Positions 17,488-26,657 of a stretch of DNA of 64,000 bases are shown here, in pieces. Made by a program: the position numbers and the translations under genes. Numbering within the stretch: the first letter of the stretch is position 1; each line of letters begins with the position of its first letter. The stretch is from the NCBI GenBank assembly GCA_016794425.1, contig JAEUHR010000023.1, positions 124,001 through 188,000 on the forward strand, in the 5' to 3' direction. The notes under the pieces are model-generated. The model worked only from the letters and a program-made list of their open reading frames with translations, had not been told where the DNA came from and made no database searches. This DNA comes from Planctomycetota bacterium. Lineage in GTDB: Bacteria > Planctomycetota > UBA1135 > UBA2386.

Positions 17488-19134
17488 TCAGAAGTGGCGT
17501 TGCAGGTAGAAGCCGAGCCCGACCGACAGATCGTCGTCCCACAGCGTCGCGTCGACGTGCAGCAGACAGTCCCAGCCGTCGCCGATGTCGCGCGCGAACA
17601 GCAGGGCCATCCGATGCTGCAGCAGGTCGTCGCGGTCGTTCGGGAAGCCCTCCTGGTGCACGAGGCCGAGCTCGTAGATCAGGTCGAGCCGGCCGCCGGC
17701 GAACGGACCGCCGTGGTCGACGCGGCCGCCGATCTGGCTCGAGTACTGGCCTTGCACGGTGAAGCCCGCGAGCCCGGTGCGCGAACCCTGGCCGAACCAG
17801 TCGGCGATCGTGAAGCCGAGTTCGCCGGCGCCGCCTTCGCGTTCCTCGTCGATCCAGCCGGTCGCACGCGCGAACCAGCGCGTCGCGTCGCCGCGGTACA
17901 GGTGCAGCGACAGGCGGTCCTGGTGCGCGTCGACCAGCGTCGCCGGCTGGATCGTCTGCGGCACCTCGCGGCGCAGCGTCTCCGGATACTCCTCGTGGTC
18001 GTAGGCGACGTCGATGCCACCTTCCTTGGCCCAGCGACGGCCGGCCGACAGGTTCGCGCGCGTGACGCCGAACGAGTCGTTCTTCAGCACGTCGTCGTTG
18101 GCGTAGAGATCGAGCCACAGCGCGCTGGCGACGTTCCAGCCGTCGAACGGCAGGTAGCGCGTGCGCAGCACGAACAGGTCGCGGTCGCCGTTCCAGCGAT
18201 GCCACGTGCGCTGGTAGCCGAGCGCGACCGACAGCCGCTCACCGACGTCGGCGTTCCAGACGTACCACGCGGCCACCTGCAGGTCCGCGAACGACTCCAT
18301 GTCCTCGTCGAGTTCGGGCAGCCAGCCGACGCTGGCGCCGAGGCGGTCGCCGCCTTCGCGGCGCAGCGACACGCTGCCGCCGTCGAGCAGGCCGAACTCC
18401 GGCATGTCGCGCGGCAGGAACCGGCCGACCTGCCAGTGCACGGGCTGCCAGCGGTCACCGCCGCGTTCCCAGCTGAGGTCGAACACCTTCAGGTCGATGT
18501 CGGTCTCCTCCGACGTCTCGGTGCCCCACGCGAACTCGCCCTGGAAGTGCAGCGTGCCACCTTCGCCGTCGACGTTGCCGACGTCGAGGTCGGTGCCGCC
18601 GCGCGCGAACGAATGCGACCACGTGTCCTGCGTGCGCACGAAGTTGCCGGCGACGTAGACGCGGCCGTCGACGCGCTGCGTGCGTTCCTGCGCGCGCGGC
18701 GGCCGCGTGCTGCCGAGCAGCGGCATGCCGGGACGCCATTCCTCCTCGGCCGCGGGCTGGGTGGGCTGCGGCGCCGGCTCCTGCGGCTGGCGCGGCACCT
18801 CGAGCGGCTTCGCTTCGCGGCGCGCGATCGGCAGCAGGAACCAGCCCTTGGTGCCGAGCGGCAGCACGGCGTTGCGATCGAGGATCTCGACCCGCGACGC
18901 GCGGTCGTCGACCTCGAGCACGGTGCCTTCGACCGACTGGCCGTTGCGCGGCGTCAGCACGACCTTGTCGCCGGGCTCGATGCGGTCGCGGCGGCCGCGG
19001 TCGACGATCACGCTGCCGTCGGGGCGCTGCGCGGCGACGCGCAACTCGACGCGCTCGAACTGGTCGTCCTGGGCGATGGCCGCCGCCGCGGTCCACAAGC
19101 ACGCTCCCACCGTCGCCAGTCGTCGCATCGTCAT
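17488..19134 (-). CDS. Outer-membrane beta-barrel of a porin-cytochrome type conduit
   Basis: A 548-residue exported protein. The signal peptide ends near AAAAIAQ (residue 22). Residues about 25-110 form a small strand-rich domain (RDRIEPGDKVVLTPRNG, GTVLEVDDRASRVEILD), followed by a Pro/Gln-rich linker. From about 170 to the end are amphipathic strands ending in aromatic residues, and the last residue is Phe (GFYLQRHF), as is typical of outer-membrane barrels assembled by BAM. The start ATG overlaps the stop of the 23-haem cytochrome gene in ATGA, and the 7-haem lipoprotein follows after 6 bases. The position between two multihaem cytochromes suggests a role like MtrB or OmbB in sheathing a haem wire; no clear sequence homology to those was recognised. 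Confidence 0.78.
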   Translation of the reverse strand: MTMRRLATVGACLWTAAAAIAQDDQFERVELRVAAQRPDGSVIVDRGRRDRIEPGDKVVLTPRNGQSVEGTVLEVDDRASRVEILDRNAVLPLGTKGWFLLPIARREAKPLEVPRQPQEPAPQPTQPAAEEEWRPGMPLLGSTRPPRAQERTQRVDGRVYVAGNFVRTQDTWSHSFARGGTDLDVGNVDGEGGTLHFQGEFAWGTETSEETDIDLKVFDLSWERGGDRWQPVHWQVGRFLPRDMPEFGLLDGGSVSLRREGGDRLGASVGWLPELDEDMESFADLQVAAWYVWNADVGERLSVALGYQRTWHRWNGDRDLFVLRTRYLPFDGWNVASALWLDLYANDDVLKNDSFGVTRANLSAGRRWAKEGGIDVAYDHEEYPETLRREVPQTIQPATLVDAHQDRLSLHLYRGDATRWFARATGWIDEEREGGAGELGFTIADWFGQGSRTGLAGFTVQGQYSSQIGGRVDHGGPFAGGRLDLIYELGLVHQEGFPNDRDDLLQHRMALLFARDIGDGWDCLLHVDATLWDDDLSVGLGFYLQRHF

Positions 19135-21194
19135 TGCCTCCGGCGCCGTCCCGTGGCGCCGCCTCCTTCGTTGCCGTGGCAGTCCACACACTCCATCGGC
19201 AGCGGGCGGTAGCGGACGACAGTCGCTCCCTGGATCGGCTCCGGTTTGTGGCAGCCCGAACAGGCGACCTTCTGGTGCGCCTCGCCGAGCGGGAAGCGCG
19301 AGTCGAGATTGTGCCGGAACGACAAGGTGGAGAACGTCGTGGCACTCTTGTGGCACCGCGTGCAGTCGACGCGCCCGAGCCGCTCGAACTGACCCATGTG
19401 GGGGTCGCGGTGGCAGTCGGCGCAGTCGTTGCCCTTGGCGCGACCCCACGTGCGGCCCTGGGCGTCCGGCGTCGGCAGCCGCGGGTGGCAGCCGCTGCAG
19501 TCCAGCTTCGCGTGCGCGCCGGTCAGCGCGAAGCCCGTGAAGGTGCCGTGGTCGAAGCCGTACGGCAGCACGCGGAACGACGCGGTGTCGTGGCAGCGTT
19601 CGCAGCCGGCGCGGTCGGCGATCAGCTGCGGCGCCTGGTCGCCGTCGAACAGCCCTTGGTGCGGGTCGCGGTGGCAGACCACACAACCGCCGAAACCGTC
19701 GCCGTGCCGCGGCACACGGCCGAAGCGCCGCCCGGCCAGGTCGGGCTCGGGTTTGCGTTCGTGGCAGTCCTCGCAGTCGATCTGCGCGTGCGCGCCGGTG
19801 GTCGCGAAGCCGGTCCAGTCGGCGTGGTCGAAGCGCGTGTGGTCGACCGCGGCGAACGAGTCGGCGCCGTGGCACTCGGCGCACTCGCCGCGCGGGTTCG
19901 CGGCCAGACGCGCCCTGTGCTGCTGCGCGAACAGACCGGCGTGCGCGTCGACGTGGCACTGTTCGCAGCGGTTCGGCGTGCCGCGGAAGCGCCGCGCGCC
20001 GTCGTCGCCGGGATCGGTGTGGCACTCGTGGCAGTCGAGTTCCGCGTGGCGGCCCTCCAGCGGCAGCGCGGTCTTCGCGTGCAGCGCGCGGTCGAACGCC
20101 GGCGGCGCGAAGTGCGTCGCCGCATGGCAGTCGGTGCACTCGGCGGCGTTCGGCGCGCCGCTGAACTGCGCCTGGTGCGGGTCCTCGTGGCAGGCAGCGC
20201 ACTGCTTCGGGCCGCGGCCCGGATGGCGTTCGGCGTACGGCACGGCCGGCGTGTGGCAGCTCGCGCACGCGACGGTGTCGTGCGGCGCGACCAGCGGGAA
20301 ACCGCCGTGCGCGTGCTGCGCCGGCGTCACCGTCGCGCGCAGGTCGGTGAACTTCGGCAGGTCGAGCGGATGGCACTCGCCGCAGGTCCGCTCGGACGAC
20401 GTGCCGAGCGCCTTCGCGTTGCCGGCCAGGAACCGTTCGCCGTGCGGCGAGTCGTGGCAGTCGCCGCAGCCGCGGGCGCGGTCGCGCGCGCCCGGCTGCA
20501 TCGCCTCGAGCGCGTGCGGCGTGTCGACCGCGTGGCAGGCCCGGCAGTCGAGCCCGTCGTGCGCGCCGAGCAGCGACAGCCACGATTCGTGCTGCGGCAC
20601 CACGCGCTCGGTGAACGACGTCTGGCTGTGGCAGCTGGAGCACGCGAACTGCATGCGCCCGCCGTGCGGGTCGGCATGGCAGCTCTTGCAGTCCTGCTGC
20701 AGGCCGAGGAAGCGCTTCTGGCCCTCGGCCAGCACTTCGCTCTCGGCATGCTCATGGCACTGCTTGCACTCGAGCTGCAGGTGCGCGCCGTCCATCGCGA
20801 AACCGACCAGCCGGTGGTCGAACTGCTTCGGATCCGGCACGCCGGCCAGCGAGAACGCCAGCGGATTGACCAGCTGGAAGCCGCCGCCGTGGTGTTCGCT
20901 GTGGCACGTCGCGCAGTCGGCGACCAGTTCCTGCGACAGGCGGCCGTGCAGACCGTGGCCGTGTTCGACCTGCGCCGCGACGTCCTCGTGGCACTCGCTG
21001 CAGGCGCCGCGCATGTGGCCGAACCAGCCGCCGTGGCACTCGGCGCACGCCTGGCCGCCGTCGAGGTCGGCGAGCTGCGCGTGTACGCTCGAGATCGGTC
21101 CCGGCGACTTGCGTTCGGCGGCCGAGATCGCGAGCAGCAGCACGCCGATCGCGGAGATCACGCCCAGGACGATGCCCGTGCGCAGGCGGATCAC
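19131..21194 (-). CDS. 23-haem c-type cytochrome, membrane-anchored
   Basis: A 687-residue protein with 23 CXXCH motifs and one N-terminal hydrophobic anchor (GIVLGVISAIGVLLLAISAA). The sequence is built from repeats: a module of F-D-H...G-F-x-x-x-G-A-H-x4-C-x2-CH alternates with C-x2-CH-x-D-P-H-x-G-x-F (for example CHADPHGGRM, CHRDPHQGLF, CHRDPHMGQF). This regular spacing suggests a long linear haem wire across the periplasm. Start is GTG at 21194, overlapping the oxidoreductase stop in GTGA; its own stop overlaps the barrel start in ATGA. This coupling to a membrane oxidoreductase on one side and a barrel on the other supports electron transfer from inner to outer membrane. Confidence 0.9.
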   Translation of the reverse strand: MIRLRTGIVLGVISAIGVLLLAISAAERKSPGPISSVHAQLADLDGGQACAECHGGWFGHMRGACSECHEDVAAQVEHGHGLHGRLSQELVADCATCHSEHHGGGFQLVNPLAFSLAGVPDPKQFDHRLVGFAMDGAHLQLECKQCHEHAESEVLAEGQKRFLGLQQDCKSCHADPHGGRMQFACSSCHSQTSFTERVVPQHESWLSLLGAHDGLDCRACHAVDTPHALEAMQPGARDRARGCGDCHDSPHGERFLAGNAKALGTSSERTCGECHPLDLPKFTDLRATVTPAQHAHGGFPLVAPHDTVACASCHTPAVPYAERHPGRGPKQCAACHEDPHQAQFSGAPNAAECTDCHAATHFAPPAFDRALHAKTALPLEGRHAELDCHECHTDPGDDGARRFRGTPNRCEQCHVDAHAGLFAQQHRARLAANPRGECAECHGADSFAAVDHTRFDHADWTGFATTGAHAQIDCEDCHERKPEPDLAGRRFGRVPRHGDGFGGCVVCHRDPHQGLFDGDQAPQLIADRAGCERCHDTASFRVLPYGFDHGTFTGFALTGAHAKLDCSGCHPRLPTPDAQGRTWGRAKGNDCADCHRDPHMGQFERLGRVDCTRCHKSATTFSTLSFRHNLDSRFPLGEAHQKVACSGCHKPEPIQGATVVRYRPLPMECVDCHGNEGGGATGRRRRQ

Positions 21195-23437
21195 CAGAGC
21201 CCTCCGGTCGTGAACACGCCGCGCAGCACGGCGGTGGCGACGTGCACCGCGAGGATCAGCACCATGAACAATGCCAGCCAGCGGTGCAGCCAGCGCCACG
21301 TGCCCATCAGCGCGCGCAGGTCCTCGAAGTGCGCCAGCGCGACCGCCGCACCGTGCGCGGTGCGCGTGCACTCGACGACGGCCGCCAGCGCGTCCTGCGA
21401 CACCCCGGCCGTGCGGCCCTGCTGCCGGACGCGCCGCAGCGTGCGCGCCAGATCCCACTGCAGGCCGACCAGCGCCAGCACGCGGCCCGGCCACGACGCG
21501 CGCCACTGGCGGCGTTCGATCAGCGCGTCGACCTCGGCGCGCGCGGTGCGGCCGAACTCGCTGTCGCCGATCGCCGCGGTCGCGGCCGCGAGCTGCTGGC
21601 GCAGCGCCTCGAGCCGCAGTTCGCGGCCGTTCGTGTTGCGCGGCAGCCAGGCGTAGAACCAGCGGCCGATCGCGCCGGTCACCAGCAGCGCGACCAGCGC
21701 CCAGAACGCCCAGCCGCCGGCGGTCTGGCGCGGCGACATCGCCGCGTGCACCAGCGTCAACAGCACCGCGACGAGGCCGGTGCCGACGTGCGTGGTCATC
21801 CACGCCGACAGCGAGCCGAACCGCACGCCGAGCCACTGCTGCCGGCGCAGCAGGTAGGCGAGGTTCAGCAGCACCGCGACCGCCGCGAACAGGCCGAACC
21901 ACAGGCCGAGCTGGCGGTCGGGGCGCAGCAGCGCGTGTTTGGGCAGCGCCGCGCGCGCGGCGCTCGACAGCAGGTAGTAGTCGTGGTGCCACAGCACCCA
22001 GCCGGTCACGGCCGCGGTGGCGAGCAGCGCCGCCACCAGCGCCGGCAGCAGGCCGCTGCCGGCCGCTTCGTCGGCGGCCGGCTGAGGCGGCGCCGGCCGA
22101 TCGGCCGGATCGAACGAGACGCCGCTCTTCGCCAGCTGGGCGAACGGCGCGTCGCCGCCGGCCATCACGAACACCGCGTCGGCGCGCAGTTGCAGCGCCA
22201 CGCCGCCGTCGGCGTCACCGTCGCCGCCGGCCGCGCGCTGCACGACGTCGACGCTGGTGTCGCCGATCTCGGTCACGTCGGTGTTCATCAGCGCCTCGAT
22301 GCGCCCCTCGGCGAGGCGCGCCTCGAGCCGTTCGCGGTTGCGGCGCCGGATGCGGAAGAACTGGTCCTGGCGGTAGACCAGCGTCACCGTGTTGCCGTCC
22401 TGCTCGGCCAGCGCCAGCGCGGCCTCGACGGCGGTGTCGCCGCCGCCGATGACGACCAGCTGCTGCCCGGTGTAGGCGGCCGCGTCGAGCAGGCTGTAGG
22501 CGACGTGCGGCAGTTCTTCGCCGGGCACGCCGAGGCGCCGCGGCACGCCGCGCCGCCCCACCGCGACGACGACCGCGCGCGCGCGCAGCAGTCCCTGGTC
22601 CGTGTGCACGACGAACGTGCCGTCGGCCTGCTTCTCGGCGCGGTCGAAGCGCACGTTGCCGCGGAACGGCAGCGCGTGCTGGCGCGCGATGCGGCCCCAC
22701 AGCTCGATCAGCTCTTCCTTGCCGTACTCGCGCTGCTTCAGCCGGCCGACCAGCGGCAGCTCCATCGGTTCGGTCAGCACGAGCTTGCGGCGCGGGTACT
22801 TCGCGACGGTGCCGCCGATCACCGGTTCCTGGTCGAGCAGCACGAAGCCGAGGCCGTGCTGCTTGCAGCCGAGCGCGCAGGCGAGTCCGCCGGGACCGGC
22901 GCCGACGATCACGACGTCGTGCACGCCGTGCGGGGCGCGCGTGCCGGCCAGCCGTCCGGCGATCGTCGCCGCGACCGTCGCACCCTGTACGGTGGCGTTG
23001 CGGATCAGCGACCGCGCGGTGATCTCGCCGACCAGGTAGAGGCCGTCGGTGCCGGCAGCCTGCAGCGATTCGTCGAGCGCCGGCACGTCGTCGCGCGCCG
23101 CGAGGTCACCCTGCGTCAGCGTGACCGCTCCGACCGGGCACTCGGCGACGCAGCGCGCATGGCCGACGCAGGCGCCGGCGTTGACGACGGCCGCCTGGCC
23201 GTGCACGAGCTGCAGCACGCCGTCCTCGGGGCACGAGGTCACGCAGGTGCCGCAGCCGAGGCACTTCGCGAGGTCGATGCGCGGCACCTGGATCGGCGCC
23301 GCCGCGACCTTGCGACCGGCGGCCTCGGCGCGCTCGGCGATCGCGCGCTGCTGGCGGCGCAGATCGACGCGGCGGTGCCACGACGCGGCTGTGGCCAGCG
23401 CCAGCACCACCAGCAGGGTGACCAGCATCCAGCTCAT
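21191..23437 (-). CDS. Membrane Fe-S / FAD oxidoreductase with cytochrome-b-like domain
   Basis: A 748-residue fusion. An N-terminal membrane helix (about 3-19) is followed by a ferredoxin domain with a full 4Fe-4S motif C59, C62, C65, C69 and a second one with C90, His93 in place of the second Cys, C96, C100. Then comes a thioredoxin-reductase-like flavin domain: GAGPGG at 178-183, YRRKLV/LTEP, and the NAD(P)H motif VVIGGGDTAVEAALAL. The C-terminal third has about five membrane helices carrying His residues (THVGTGLVAVLLTLVHAAM, WLALFMVLILAVHVATAV) that could bind b haems. It is the probable entry point passing NAD(P)H or quinol electrons to the 23-haem cytochrome, whose start overlaps this stop. 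Confidence 0.85.
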   Translation of the reverse strand: MSWMLVTLLVVLALATAASWHRRVDLRRQQRAIAERAEAAGRKVAAAPIQVPRIDLAKCLGCGTCVTSCPEDGVLQLVHGQAAVVNAGACVGHARCVAECPVGAVTLTQGDLAARDDVPALDESLQAAGTDGLYLVGEITARSLIRNATVQGATVAATIAGRLAGTRAPHGVHDVVIVGAGPGGLACALGCKQHGLGFVLLDQEPVIGGTVAKYPRRKLVLTEPMELPLVGRLKQREYGKEELIELWGRIARQHALPFRGNVRFDRAEKQADGTFVVHTDQGLLRARAVVVAVGRRGVPRRLGVPGEELPHVAYSLLDAAAYTGQQLVVIGGGDTAVEAALALAEQDGNTVTLVYRQDQFFRIRRRNRERLEARLAEGRIEALMNTDVTEIGDTSVDVVQRAAGGDGDADGGVALQLRADAVFVMAGGDAPFAQLAKSGVSFDPADRPAPPQPAADEAAGSGLLPALVAALLATAAVTGWVLWHHDYYLLSSAARAALPKHALLRPDRQLGLWFGLFAAVAVLLNLAYLLRRQQWLGVRFGSLSAWMTTHVGTGLVAVLLTLVHAAMSPRQTAGGWAFWALVALLVTGAIGRWFYAWLPRNTNGRELRLEALRQQLAAATAAIGDSEFGRTARAEVDALIERRQWRASWPGRVLALVGLQWDLARTLRRVRQQGRTAGVSQDALAAVVECTRTAHGAAVALAHFEDLRALMGTWRWLHRWLALFMVLILAVHVATAVLRGVFTTGGLW

Positions 23438-23461
23438 CGCGGGTGAGGCGCGGGCGCCGGA

Positions 23462-24121
23462 TCAGCGGTTCGGCGTCGCCGGCAGGGCCGACTGCTCGAC
23501 GTAGGCGCGCGCGGCGACCAGCGTCGACTCCATCTCCTTGTCGAGTTCGCGCGCGTTCGACGCGACGAGCTTGACCTCGTCCTGGATCTCGTCGAGTGCG
23601 CCCGGGTTCAGGTCGTGCGCGAGGAACGCCGCGTGGTCGCGCAGCGCCTTCACGAACTCGTCGAAGCGCTGCTGCGCCGGCACCGCCGCGGCGGTGATCG
23701 CTTCGTAGCGCTCCTTGCTGACCGCGTAGCGCAGCTCGCTGCGCTGCCGCAGGCGGTCGCTGGCGATCGTCTCGAGCGCCTTGCGCCAGTTCTCGAACAC
23801 CGGCTGCGCCGAGGTCAGCATCGGGCCGACCGCCTCGCGGAAGCGCGTGGCCTGCTGTTCGGCGACGTCGGTCGACTGCACGAACCGCGCGAACGCGGTC
23901 GCGGCGGTGTCCTTGCCGAACTGACCGGCCGCGAGCTGGTTCAGGCGCTCGAACGAGTCGGCGATCGCGAGCCGCGACCGGTCGGCCTCGACGTGCACGC
24001 GCTCGATCCAGCTGACCATCGCCTCGACCTGGACCGGCGAGTCGTCGCTGGCCGGGCCGGAGGCGCAAGCAGCCAACAAGAACAGGGACAGGGTTGCCTT
24101 GGTTGCGATGCCTTGATGCAT
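23462..24121 (-). CDS. DUF2959 lipoprotein
   Basis: A 219-residue lipoprotein: the signal peptide ends in lipobox LAAC (Cys19), and the rest is almost all helical (long coiled-coil-like stretches such as AEQQATRFREAVGPML and ALDEIQDEVKLVASNARELDKEME), matching DUF2959, whose function is unknown. ATG at 24121 has GAGGA just upstream. It lies 24 bases before the oxidoreductase gene on the same strand and may be the first gene of the electron-transfer unit, or share its promoter by chance. Confidence 0.82.
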   Translation of the reverse strand: MHQGIATKATLSLFLLAACASGPASDDSPVQVEAMVSWIERVHVEADRSRLAIADSFERLNQLAAGQFGKDTAATAFARFVQSTDVAEQQATRFREAVGPMLTSAQPVFENWRKALETIASDRLRQRSELRYAVSKERYEAITAAAVPAQQRFDEFVKALRDHAAFLAHDLNPGALDEIQDEVKLVASNARELDKEMESTLVAARAYVEQSALPATPNR

Positions 24122-24329
24122 GGTTCCTCGAATCTGATGCGGCGACGGCGGACGGCGCCACCACTTCATCGGCAGAACGGGCGTTGCGACTGGCGTCACG
24201 ATGGCGCCGCCCCGTATCGGAACGAGCCGCGTCCGCGCGGCGGCGGCACCGCGCGCACCGCGACGCCACGGGCCGTGCGCGATCGGCACGAGACGCGACG
24301 CCGGCCGCATCGGCGGCTACGTTGCCGCG

Positions 24330-25082
24330 ATGCAGGTGACCGTCCTCGGCTCCGGCACGGCGATCCCGGTGGCGTCGCGTTTCCCGGCAGGCTACCTGCT
24401 GCGGACCGACGCGACCGTCGCGATGGTCGACTGCGGCCCCGGCACGCTGCGGCGCCTGCCGACGGTCGGCGTGCCGCTCGAACGGCTCGACGCGGTGCTG
24501 CTGACGCACTACCACACCGACCACTGCGCCGACCTCGCGGCGCTGCTGTTCGCGCTGCGCGCGCCGCAGTTCGCGGGCCGGCCGCCGCTGCACCTGTACG
24601 GGGCGCCGGGCCTGGTGCGGCTGGTCGGCAAGCTGACCGAAGCCTGGCCGTGGCTCGAACCGCGCGGCTACGACCTGCGCCTGCACGAGGTGCTGCCGGG
24701 CACGTTCGCGCTCGGCGCGGCGACCGTCACCGCGGTGCCGATCCGCCACACCGCGCAGAGCCTCGGCTACCGCATCGCCGATGCGACCGGCGCCGCGGCG
24801 TTCTCCGGCGACGCCGACACCTGCGACGAACTGGTCCAGCTGGCGCGCGGCGCCGACCTGTTCGTCTGCGACTGCGCGATGCCGGACGACCAGAAGATCG
24901 ACGGCCACCTGACGCCGCGGCTCGCGGCCGGCTACGCCGAGCGCGCGGCGGCGCGGCGCCTGCTGCTGACGCACTTCTACCCGGCCTGCGACGGCCACGA
25001 CCTGGCGGCGGCGGCGCGCACGGCCTACGGCGGCGACGTGGTGCTGGCCGAGGACGGCATGGCGCTGGCGATCGGCCGCTGA
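24330..25082 (+). CDS. MBL-fold metal-dependent hydrolase, RNase Z-like
   Basis: A 250-residue metallo-beta-lactamase fold protein starting MQVTVLGSGTAIPV. The metal motif HxHxDH is complete (LLTHYHTDHCADLAALL), with later ligands in IRHTAQSLGYRI, the metal-bridging Asp in FSGDADTCDELVQLA, and the final His in LLLTHFYP. The overall layout is that of RNase Z / ElaC-like hydrolases, but it is shorter than true RNase Z and lacks an obvious exosite arm, so the substrate is not assigned. ATG at 24330; divergent from the DUF2959 gene by 208 bases. Confidence 0.85.
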   Translation: MQVTVLGSGTAIPVASRFPAGYLLRTDATVAMVDCGPGTLRRLPTVGVPLERLDAVLLTHYHTDHCADLAALLFALRAPQFAGRPPLHLYGAPGLVRLVGKLTEAWPWLEPRGYDLRLHEVLPGTFALGAATVTAVPIRHTAQSLGYRIADATGAAAFSGDADTCDELVQLARGADLFVCDCAMPDDQKIDGHLTPRLAAGYAERAAARRLLLTHFYPACDGHDLAAAARTAYGGDVVLAEDGMALAIGR

Positions 25083-25132
25083 CGGTTCAGTGCCGGCGGC
25101 CGCGCCGACGATGGAGCGCCCACGGAACCACG

Positions 25133-25873
25133 ATGGCAACGCACCTGCACACGCTCGCGATCGACGTCGGCGGCTCGGGTCTGAAGGCAGTCGTGCTCGA
25201 CGCGACCGGCACGATGGTCGGCGAACGCGTGCGCGTCGACACGCCGACCGGCGCCTCGCCGGAGGCCGTCGTCGAAGTGCTGGCCGAACTGGTCCGCGAC
25301 CTGCCGCCGTACGACCGCATCGGCGTGGGCTTCCCGGGCATGGTGCGCGACGGCGTCGTGCGCACGGCGCCGAACCTCGGCCACGACGGCTGGCACGGTT
25401 TCGCGCTGGCCGCGGCGCTGCAGCAGGCGCTCGGCCGGCCGACGCGCGTCGCCAACGACGCCGACGTGCAGGGGCTCGCGGTGATCCGCGGCCAAGGCCT
25501 CGAGATGGTGGTCACGCTCGGCACCGGCTTCGGCACCGGCCTGTACGAACACGGCCGCCTGTGCCCGCACCTCGAGATCTCGCACCAGCCGTTCCGCAAG
25601 GGCGAGACGTACGACCAGCAGCTCGGCGACGCCGCGCGCCGCCGCGTCGGCAACCGCAAGTGGCAGAAGCGCGTGCTGCGCGCGATCGACAACCTGCGCA
25701 CGCTGGTCGGCTTCGACCGGCTCTACGTCGGCGGCGGCAACGCGCGCCGGCTCGACGGCGAACTGCCGGCCGACGTGGCGCGCGTCGACAACTCGGCGGG
25801 CCTGCTCGGCGCCGTGCACCTGTTCGGCAGCGGCGGCGCGGCCGCCGCGGCTCAGTCGGCGCGGAAGGCGTGA
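25133..25873 (+). CDS. ppgK: ROK-family glucokinase, polyphosphate glucokinase type
   Basis: A 246-residue sugar kinase. Seen: the phosphate-1 loop AIDVGGSGLKAVVLD, GVGFPGMVRDG, the catalytic-Asp region VANDADVQGLAVI, phosphate-2 TLGTGFGTGLYEHG, and adenosine region LYVGGGNARRL. The pattern NDAD...TLGTGxG and the segment WQKRVLRAIDNL resemble strictly polyphosphate- or polyphosphate/ATP-dependent glucokinases; the zinc-binding cysteines of repressor-type ROK proteins are absent and there is no HTH. Glucose phosphorylation is therefore likely, phosphate donor uncertain. The 3' end overlaps the convergent methyltransferase gene by 22 bases. Confidence 0.82.
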   Translation: MATHLHTLAIDVGGSGLKAVVLDATGTMVGERVRVDTPTGASPEAVVEVLAELVRDLPPYDRIGVGFPGMVRDGVVRTAPNLGHDGWHGFALAAALQQALGRPTRVANDADVQGLAVIRGQGLEMVVTLGTGFGTGLYEHGRLCPHLEISHQPFRKGETYDQQLGDAARRRVGNRKWQKRVLRAIDNLRTLVGFDRLYVGGGNARRLDGELPADVARVDNSAGLLGAVHLFGSGGAAAAAQSARKA

Positions 25874-26583
25874 CGCCCGTCGTCGCCGCGCAGCACGTGC
25901 TGCAGGCGACGCAGCGTCGGCGCGGCCGCGAGCAGTTCGTCGACGTCGACGGGCCGCTGCAGCGGCGTCGCGGCCGCGTCGTCGAGCACGACGAACAGGG
26001 TGCCGCCCGGCAGTAGCGCCTGCGCCAGGCGCTCGGCGACGGCGCCGGCGTCGGGCACCGACTCCAACACGCGCTCGGCCAGCACGAGGTCCCACTGGCG
26101 GCCCGCCGGCAGCTCGGCGCGGTCGGCCGGCGTCGTGCCGACGGTGATGCCGGACGGTCCACACTCGGCGAGGTACCACTGCGCGAACCGGGCCACCGGC
26201 CCGTCGACGTCGACGTAGGTGACGCGCTTGCCGGCCTCGGCCAGCAGCGACGCCGTGAAGCCGAGCCCGCCGCCGAAGTCGAGTACGTCCGGACCGGCAT
26301 CGGCAACCAGCCCCGCGAAGCCGGTGCGTTCGTGTTCGCGGCGCCGCTGGGCACGCTGCGCCGTACGCTGCATCAGCAGGAACACGCACTCCTCGTGCCG
26401 TTGGTGCCAGGCGCGCGCCTTCGCCGCCCAGTCGTCGCCCGGGCAGGCCTGCCAGGTCAGTTGCGCCAGCGTGTCCGCATGTTGGACACATTGCGTGACC
26501 ACGCCGACCGGCAGCCCCGAATAGTCGGCGTAGAGTCGATGGACGTGCGCATCGGCAGCGCGGACGGCAGTGGACGTGGTCAT
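25852..26583 (-). CDS. Class I SAM-dependent methyltransferase
   Basis: A 243-residue protein with a clear Rossmann methyltransferase core: motif I VLDFGGGLGFTASLLAEAG, motif II VTYVDVDGPVARFAQWY, and the post-core strand WDLVLAERVLESVPDAGAV followed by LLPGGTLFVVLDD. An N-terminal helical region of about 90 residues precedes the core. The substrate is unknown. ATG at 26583; divergent from the selenoprotein candidate with a 170-base intergenic region that holds an AT-rich inverted repeat. Confidence 0.82.
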   Translation of the reverse strand: MTTSTAVRAADAHVHRLYADYSGLPVGVVTQCVQHADTLAQLTWQACPGDDWAAKARAWHQRHEECVFLLMQRTAQRAQRRREHERTGFAGLVADAGPDVLDFGGGLGFTASLLAEAGKRVTYVDVDGPVARFAQWYLAECGPSGITVGTTPADRAELPAGRQWDLVLAERVLESVPDAGAVAERLAQALLPGGTLFVVLDDAAATPLQRPVDVDELLAAAPTLRRLQHVLRGDDGRHAFRAD

Positions 26584-26657
26584 GGCGCGGAACCCCGCGC
26601 TGCTATCGACCGCCACCGCATGCCGCGCGTGCCGCCGGCGGGATCGGCGCGGTGCCA

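Noticed and set aside
17488..20643. Single long minus-strand frame joining barrel and cytochrome region
   Set aside because: The part upstream of 19134 is a shadow of the 23-haem gene in another frame; the ATGA at 19131-19134 marks the true start.
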